A DNA stretch of 64,000 nucleotides from Bremia lactucae. Lineage: Eukaryota > Oomycota > Peronosporomycetes > Peronosporales > Peronosporaceae. The stretch lies in contig NW_027152062.1 in the NCBI RefSeq assembly GCF_004359215.1, positions 244,147 through 308,146 on the forward strand, read 5' to 3'. Position numbers and translations under genes: made by a program. Positions 57,590-64,000 of this stretch are shown here, in pieces (the first letter of the stretch is position 1; every line of letters begins with the position of its first letter). The notes below the pieces were generated by a model, which did not search any database, was not told where the DNA came from, and worked only from the letters and a program-made list of their open reading frames with translations.

Positions 57590-58062
57590 TGTAGCGGAGC
57601 TACCTCGCTTCTTAAGTCAGAGGAAGACTTAAAGACTCATGGAGTCTCTGAGTTCTATAGAATTAGTGGGTTTAACAACTTAGGGAGTCGTACAAGCTAT
57701 TAAAGGTTAAGGAATCCTAGTTCAAGGAATTCAGGGGCTCGTAGAACCAAGTGGCAACTAGTGCCCGAGAGTATGTTCCTTAAAAAGGCTTCTTTCTCTC
57801 AAAGATCAATGCAGAAGCCTTAGGAAGGCACTAGACGCTTTAAGATCAAAAGAAACACTGAACTTTATATACTTATTTAATGTTGAACCTTACCCAAGCT
57901 AATTATCGGTTGCCAGATATATATCTGGCGGCGACCACATTTGTTGCCCATAGTAAGTGGTATTTTACAAATTAAGTATTTTAAATAGGATAAAAGGGTA
58001 TTTTACTTATAAAGCAAATGTATCACAACAGCGGTTATCAAACCAATGTGTGCCCCATTACA
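57590..58062 (-). repeat. Family B LTR (5' LTR of B2)
   Basis: 473 bp, plus-strand TGTAGCGGAGCTACCTCG...GTGTGCCCCATTACA. Clearly diverged from its partner (many substitutions visible), so the insertion is not recent. Confidence 0.85.
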
Positions 58063-58257
58063 GCTTACGCCGGGCGAAGGATATCTCAACGCATGCTCCA
58101 GTTTTGTGTATTTTTTTCGTACTACTTGCTTAGTCTGGTTAATAGGTTAATCAACCTTTATCGTTATGACGTTGTGTGAAATATGGGCGCATGAATTCTT
58201 TCACGATGCTTATCTCGTTTCCTGGAATAGGAAACTCAAGTGGTCTTGTGCTGGAAA

Positions 58258-58650
58258 TGTAACGGGGCCCTGTCGACTTGTACTGCTTCAGTACAAGTCC
58301 ACTTCGCACTGCTTCAGTGCAAGTGGTGCCACACGTCACCTTCACGTACACTAGTACGTGCAGAGGAAGACTCTCTTTAAAACTCTGGCTTTAAAGAGGG
58401 TTAAAAGCAAACTGTATTTATATAATTAAGTTTTTCTGTTCTATCTATTTTCTACTAACTTAATTATATACTAAATACAAACATGTAATAAAATCTAATC
58501 TGTCTCTCTCTTTGCGCGCGTCCAGTGCTGACTGGACCGCGAAGCAAGTAGATATAATGGCATATACCCACTAGCGAATAAGCTTTCCGAATGTTACTAC
58601 GTAAAGTTATATTCTCTACATTATAGATAATATATTAATACCTCCCTTAA
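58258..58650 (+). repeat. Family A-type LTR relic
   Basis: TGTAACGGGGCCCTGTCGACT start, then GTACTGCTTCAGTAC and TACGTGCAGAGGAAGA blocks shared with 27571 and 39238 LTRs. The 3' end is not clear. The preceding 58063-58257 holds nothing recognised. Confidence 0.55.
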
Positions 58651-58703
58651 CAACAATCTCTCTGACTGTCATTGAATAGAGTGGTCACAACAAGACCACT
58701 TCA

Positions 58704-59000
58704 GTGGAAACGATGTTGACTGATGAGAACCATCATTTTCAATTCAATCGCATGGTTAACGTGTCCATGCGGTCAGCGAATAGTGCGGAACCTTCGGCTC
58801 CAGTATATGCAGCCGAGGGCAACGCATTATTGTCTCTTGCGGTAGACAATTTGTCTGCCGTACTATCATCTTCTCCAGCAGTACTAAATGTTGCGTGTTT
58901 TCATGGTGAGTCACCACGTATAAGCGACCCCTCCATGGAGGTCGACTATGAATACGAGTCGGACGAGATGGCCGACTCGGAGAGAGTACTAGGTCATTAA
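58704..59000 (+). CDS. Uncharacterised acidic ORF next to a family A pol copy
   Basis: 98 codons (internal ATG at 58713), unbroken. Composition is Ser/Ala/Asn-rich, then acidic (EVDYEYESDE). It lies between an LTR (58258-58650) and the minus-strand integrase remnant starting near 59000, which is the slot where the antisense ORF sits in other copies, so it may be the N-terminal part of a third, diverged antisense ORF. Sequence similarity to the others is not convincing. Could also be chance or a host fragment. Confidence 0.35.
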   Translation: METMLTDENHHFQFNRMVNVSMRSANSAEPSAPVYAAEGNALLSLAVDNLSAVLSSSPAVLNVACFHGESPRISDPSMEVDYEYESDEMADSERVLGH

Positions 59001-60543
59001 TTTCAACTGAAAGAACATTTTCTCTTCCATGTTTGTCTGCGTTCCGTTTCTGCCGGTCCACTCGTTAGCAATGGAATCCTGTACAAAACGGACTACTGAT
59101 TCTCGAGCCAGCAGAAATTCCTCTGCTGACTCATTTATTTTGTCTTTTTCAGTGAGCTTTGTGCGCACTGCCATGAGGTCATTCCCTATTTTAGCGAAGC
59201 GTTCCCCGCTACTACTATTTAGTTTTTGGGGAACAATAGTGTCATCACTATTGCTGAGTTTCTGTCTTTCGATGTCGATGCTTCGAGATCGACATCATTG
59301 GCGTCATCGGTAATTTCGACGCGTGATGAGCATTTCCAAAGCTAGTTTTGCTTGTGCGAGCCCACCGCCCCTTAAACTAGAGGATCCCACAAATTGTGGT
59401 GGACATGCGTGGATGGCGTAAGCCATTCACGAAGAACGGTGTAGTGTTGTAGACGCATGCACGGAATTGTTGATGGCGAATTTGACCATCGGTAAAAACT
59501 CGCTCCAATTCTGATACGATTGGACGTAACCTCAAAGTATCTCGTCGAGGACGCAATTAATGCGTTCCGACTGACCATCTGTCTCCGGATGATCAGAAGT
59601 TGACATAGTCAGCCGTATTCCGAGAGATTGGAACACGGATTGCCAAAACTCCGCCGTGAGCGTGGATCTCTATCGGAGACCAGATCACGGGATAAAACGT
59701 GGAGTCTGAATACCGTGTCGATAAAGACTGGGGCACAGCCCGGAGCCGTGATTGAAGCAAGATGGTACCATCTGGATGAAACGGTCTACAAAAACAAGAT
59801 TTCACTTTTTTGTGATCGTCTTCGGATTTCCCGAAGACGAAGTCCATAGATTCGGACTGCCAACATTCTGCCGGAAGTGGTAGAGGCTGGAGAAGTGCAC
59901 GGGATGAAGGGCTAGGTTTTATCCGTTGACACACCTCGCAAGCACGAATGTTCTTAGGCACGAACTAATACTGGCGGGGCCAGTAAAAGTCGCGACTTAC
60001 TTTGAGATAGTTTTCCTACGCCAGCCTGTCGGTGCATCGTAACACTCATACATAATGCGCAAGCGCAAATCACTGTGAGTTGGAACGACGACACGTAGAG
60101 TGTCGCCGGCAACGGCTGTGTAGTACACTAAGCCATTGCGTGTTGTGTATCGATCGGAAGACGATCGATATAAAGCCGTTAAATCTTTAAAAGATTCATT
60201 GGATGGATTCATTAGATGATCCTTTAAATGCAGAAGGTCTTTATCTTCTGTGTATGCTTTCTTTATGTCATCAAACAAAATTGACGACGGAACACTTGTA
60301 ATGAGTGTTGCAACAGTGGGATTATTTGCACTGTTGGAGCGCGCAGCCGGCTCGAAATCGGGCCGGCGTGATAACGCATCAGCGACGACATTAAGTCGTC
60401 CTGCTTTATAATCAACGGAGAAATAATACTCCGTGAAGAAGGATAGCCACCTCGTCATTCTTCGCGAGAGGTGTGGGCTGTTTACGGCCGTAATGACGCA
60501 TGGTCCGTATATACGATGAATGGTCTATCTCCGAGGAGATAGA
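59001..60543 (-). pseudogene. Family A RNase H end and integrase (minus), left copy of IR2
   Basis: Right to left: YTDHA-type RNase H block at about 60500, VDYKAGRLNVVADALSRRPD at 60350-60430, LITSVPSS linker, SSDRYTTRNGLVYYTAVAGD, a zinc finger damaged by a deletion (DAPTGWRRK where intact copies read APTSGHRGREK), CEVCQRIKPS near 59910-59945 preceded by a TAG, integrase core, and INESAEEFLLARESVVRFVQ to 59001. Lesions are identical in the right copy. Confidence 0.85.
59161..60543 (-). repeat. Inverted repeat IR2, left arm
   Basis: Reverse complement of 62618-64000. Both arms are 1383 bp within the window; only a handful of substitutions and compensating single-base indels seen by eye. The right arm may continue past the window end. 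Confidence 0.9.
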
Positions 60544-61280
60544 TCGGAAAGCTTCGTGGGGAGGTTGACATTCTCACATGGTCTGCTGCTAAGCGATCGT
60601 CAAAGAAGTTGTCGATCGCTAATACTTGTTCACGAGGCAGTGGTCCATGCTTCATACACAAAATTCGACCCTGGTATCAGGTCGATTTCATGACGAGTGC
60701 CTTTATCTGTAGGCAACTCGCAGTACCGAATCAGGAAACGCATTCTCGAATTCGATCAAATCCTTATAAAAAAAGATTTGTCTTCAACGACTTCCAGAAT
60801 TAAGACGTAAAAATTTCAACCCGAGTTTTCTCATCGAAGACACTTGCGTCCATCGATAAGCTAGTCAGAACCCAATCGTTCTCAGGAAATATTATTGCCG
60901 ACCGTATATTAGCCACGTACTTGTCCTCGTAAGCAGTACGCAATTCTGCTCGACTTTGCCGCAGATCACTCAAGAACCGTTTCGGATTTAGCGTTGGAAA
61001 TTGAGTTATCTCCGAAGTTAATTTCAGAGGCGCTATCAGATCAAGTGTACAGGCGCCTACACTTGGCCTCAGTTTCTTCGTTGGAACTGATATCCAAAGG
61101 TTCCCGAAGTCTTATTCCATCAGGTTACTGGAAACTTGTTCCCAAACGTATACCGGCACTTATTCTCTATTATTTGGAGAGGATCCTTCTCAACTGCTTG
61201 AGCTGTGACTACACATCCACTGCGCGATCTTCTACGATCGACTCTCCAGTACAGAGATGAATCGCGTAGTACAATTTCAC
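60544..61280 (-). pseudogene. Family A RT start and protease-RT linker (minus)
   Basis: RT N-terminal sequence near 60600-60720 (RHEIDLIPGS-type block, LPREQVLAID) and linker to 61280. RT palm and the first half of RNase H are deleted between here and 60543. It meets plus-strand linker sequence head to head at about 61280. Confidence 0.65.
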
Positions 61281-62617
61281 TACACGTTAAAAGATTTACA
61301 GCACGATGATGATTTCGAAGAATCAGCTGGCAGCATCGATCGGTAAAGATGCCTGGCACTTGTTCATCAGATGGCCATCCCTCGGCAGCCTGTGGATATA
61401 TCCCAGGATGAAACCGAGACATTGAATGTCGTGTTTAATGACTAACAAGAGTAGACGCTTATACTTTTGATGTATGCACCTCCGAGGTAAACTTCGGAGA
61501 TAAATCAATTACCAACCCTCGAGCCCAAGCGGTTCTTGAGAAATCTGCTAGTGGTTGAATCAAGCAGATCTGCGTCACAGAGGATGAATACGTAGCCAAT
61601 ATTCGGTCAGCGGTAATTTTGCAAAGAATGAATGGGTTCTCATCAATGGACGAAAGTGTCCTCGATGTGAAGACTCGGATTGAGAAAAAGACTACTCAAT
61701 CCTGGGAGTCACTAATCCTTTATACAAGGAATTGGTTGAATTCAGGAATGTATTACCTGAAACAGTTCCATCCGAGTCCCCAAAGGATAAAGGCACTCGA
61801 CATGAGATCGAGCTCAAACCGGGCTCGAAGTACTGTGTCATGAAGCAATGGCCACTGCCTCGTGAACAAGTACTTGCGAAGGATGCTCTAGAAATGGCTA
61901 GTAATGTCACAGGGGCTTAGTAACGCCCCTGCAACATTCAACAGATGCGTAACGAATCTGTTGAGACCGGTGCGAGAATTCGCACCGAGTTATTTTGACG
62001 ATTTATTCGTCCATAGCCGGGCCATGAACCGAAAGACGGACGTGGAAGCTCATAAAATCACGTTCGTCAGGTTTTTACACTTATGCGAAAGCGTAAGTTA
62101 TAGGCAAATCTCAAAAATTGTATATACGCTGCAAGCGAAATACCACTTCTTGCGTGCGTCGCCGATAAACACGGCGTGCGCCCAAATCACAAAACGATCA
62201 AGGCAAATACCGACTGGCCAGTTCCAGTCGATGTCAAGGGCCTTAGAAAGTTCCTTGGGCTAGCGGCGTACTTGCACAAGTACTCCCGCAATTATGCCGA
62301 GATGACAGTTCATATCTCTCGTCTCTTATAAAGACGAGAAATAACCATGGAACGCTGATGTCAGCGTTCCTTTGAAGGTATCAAGCAAATCTTGATGCAA
62401 ACGCCCATCTTGGCGATTGCAGATTAAGCCAGGCAATTCCATGTGGTCTGTGACGCCAGCGATTTCGCAATCGGCTGTGCTTTAATACAATACCATACGG
62501 ACGGCACGGAGCGCGTCGTCTATAACCAATCGCGCCAGCTGCAACCAGCTGAACGCAATTACCCAGAGCATGACAAGGAACTCCTTGACATGAAATATGC
62601 ACTGGCTAAATTTAGGG
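61281..62617 (+). pseudogene. Family A linker, RT and start of RNase H (plus)
   Basis: Linker with DETETLNVVFND near 61410-61440, RT start KGTRHEIELKPGSKYCVMKQ near 61790-61850, an internal deletion removing most of the fingers (LAKDAL joins LEMASN), MSQGLSNAPATFNRCVTNLL, intact Y-F-D-D near 61990-62005, then RT thumb and RNase H VVCDASDFAIGCALIQYHTD near 62445-62500. Confidence 0.75.
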
Positions 62618-63784
62618 TCTATCTCCTCGGAGATAGACCATTCATCGTATATACGGACCATGCGTCATTACGGCCGTAAACAGCCCACACCTCTCGCGAA
62701 GAATGACGAGGTGGCTATCCTTCTTCACGGAGTATTATTTCTCCGTTGATTATAAAGCAGGACGACTTAATGTCGTCGCTGATGCGTTATCACGCCGGCC
62801 CGATTTCGAGCCGGCTGCGCGCTCCAACAGTGCAAATAATCCCACTGTTGCAACACTCATTACAAGTGTTCCGTCGTCAATTTTGTTTGATGACATAAAG
62901 AAAGCATACACAGAAGATAAAGACCTTCTGCATTTAAAGGATCATCTAATGAATCCATCCAATGAATCTTTTAAAGATTTAACGGCTTTATATCGATCGT
63001 CATCCGATCGATACACAACACGCAATGGCTTAGTGTACTACACAGCCGTTGCCGGCGACACTCTACGTGTCGTCGTCCCAACTCACAGTGATTTGCGCTT
63101 GCGCATTATGTATGAGTGTTACGATGCACCGACAGGCTGGCGTAGGAAAACTATCTCAAAGTAAGTCGCGACTTTTACTGGCCCCGCCAGTATTAGTTCG
63201 TGCCTAAGAACATTCGTGCTTGCGAGGTGTGTCAACGGATAAAACCTAGCCCTTCATCCCGTGCACTTCTCCAGCCTCTACCACTTCCGGCAGAATGTCG
63301 GCAGTCCGAATCTATGGACTTCGTGTTCGGGAAATCCGAAGACGATCACAAAAAAGTGAAATCTTGTTTTTGTAGACCGTTTCATCCAGATGGTACCCAT
63401 CTTGCTTCAATCACGGCTCCGGGCTGTGCCCCAGTCTTTATCGACACGGTATTCAGACTCCACGTTTTATCCCGTGATCTGGTCTCCGATAGAGATCCAC
63501 GCTCACGGCGGAGTTTTGGCAATCCGTGTTCCAATCTCTCGGAATACGGCTGACTATGTCAACTTCTGATCATCCGGAGACAGATGGTCAGTCGGAACGC
63601 ATTAATTGCGTCCTCGACGAGATACTTTATGGTTACGTCCAATCGTATCAGAATTGGAGCGAGTTTTTACCGATGGTCAAATTCGCCATCAACAAATCCG
63701 TGCATGCGTCTACAACACTACACCGTTCTTCGTGAATGGCTTACGCCATCCACGCATGTCCACCCAATTTGTGGGATCCTCTAG
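62618..63784 (+). pseudogene. Family A RNase H end and integrase (plus), right copy of IR2
   Basis: Open frame 62703-63164 is residue-for-residue the same as the left copy. Zinc-finger deletion, the TAG before CEVCQR, and the core follow (NRDPRSRRSF-shifted block, TSDHPETDGQSERINCVLDE near 63560-63620, FAINKSVHAS near 63680). The integrase core DHPETDGQSER carries a conserved Glu of the D,D-35-E triad. Confidence 0.85.
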
Positions 63785-64000
63785 TTTAAGGGGCGGTGGG
63801 CTCGCACAAGCAAAACTAGCTTTGGAAATGCTCATCACGCGTCGAAATTACCGATGACGCCAATGATGTCGATCTCGAAGCATCGACATCGAAAGACAGA
63901 AACTCAGCAATAGTGATGACACTATTGTTCCCCAAAAACTAAATAATACTAGCGAGGAACGCTTCGCTGAAATAGGGAATGACCTCATGGCAGTGCGCAC
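62618..64000 (+). repeat. Inverted repeat IR2, right arm (runs to the window edge)
   Basis: Near-identical inverted copy of 59161-60543, 2.07 kb away. Begins at TCTATCTCCTCGGAGATAGA, itself a short palindrome. Confidence 0.9.

Larger units (their letters stand above)
50780..58062 (-). mobile_element. Ty3/gypsy family B element, copy B2 (most complete)
   Basis: Both LTRs are present (50780-51384 and 57590-58062), each bounded by TG...CA, with the PPT at the left LTR and PBS at the right LTR, so the element reads on the minus strand. Flanks GTTTA (50775-50779) and GCTTA (58063-58067) could be a 5-bp target duplication with one change. Gag-pol is broken and the N-terminal part of gag is missing. 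Length 7.28 kb. Confidence 0.85.

Noticed and set aside
1..64000. CRISPR array, bacterial operon or ribosomal RNA genes
   Set aside because: No regularly spaced short repeats and no rRNA-like sequence seen; gene structures are eukaryotic.
1..64000. RIP-like C-to-T mutation creating TAG from CAG in retroelements
   Set aside because: Several CAG-to-TAG changes exist (e.g. 673, the IR2 arms) but they are too few by eye to separate from ordinary transitions; oomycetes are not known for RIP.

Overview
The window looks like nuclear DNA of an oomycete (Phytophthora or downy-mildew type). Reasons: the host genes have few, very short introns (about 60-90 bp in two genes); the sequence between them is packed with decayed chromodomain Ty3/gypsy retroelements and a LINE of the kind typical of these genomes; and there is no plastid or bacterial signature. 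This is inference from gene and repeat style; no species is claimed.

Host genes sit in two small islands. Island 1 (about 11.0-16.0 kb): mitochondrial polynucleotide phosphorylase (minus), a divergently transcribed SR/RGG splicing factor in five exons (plus, 133 bp away), and a three-exon ribosomal protein eL38 gene (minus) whose first coding exon is the ATG alone. Island 2 (39.7-45.0 kb): a two-exon RPP14-type RNase P/MRP subunit (plus) converging on a 1581-codon RICTOR/Pianissimo homologue (minus), the TORC2 subunit. The eL38 and RPP14 genes were pieced together by eye from splice sites.

Nearly everything else is retroelement debris. Two Ty3/gypsy families recur. Family B is best seen at 50780-58062 (both LTRs, PPT, PBS, possible target duplication), also at 3793-10596 and in the mosaic at 21283-27122. 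Family A occurs at 1-713, 16471-21282, 28.8-33.8 kb, 34.86-39.65 kb, 45.6-47.6 kb, 48.2-50.8 kb and 59.0-64.0 kb. Every gag-pol copy is broken by stops, frameshifts or truncation. Smaller elements are a 5'-truncated LINE (714-3745), a tRNA-like SINE (from 28440) and a MITE-like insert inside an LTR (27969-28338).

The most interesting signals are: (1) in both families a separate reading frame lies between the integrase chromodomain and the 3' LTR, on the strand opposite to gag-pol, and copies differ there largely at synonymous positions, so it looks like a real antisense accessory gene; (2) two inverted duplications (21283-22545/25184-26443 and 59161-60543/62618-64000) whose arms are nearly identical and share the same inactivating lesions, while the inner sequence is much more diverged; (3) a perfect 30-bp inverted repeat with a 13-nt loop at 34461-34533.
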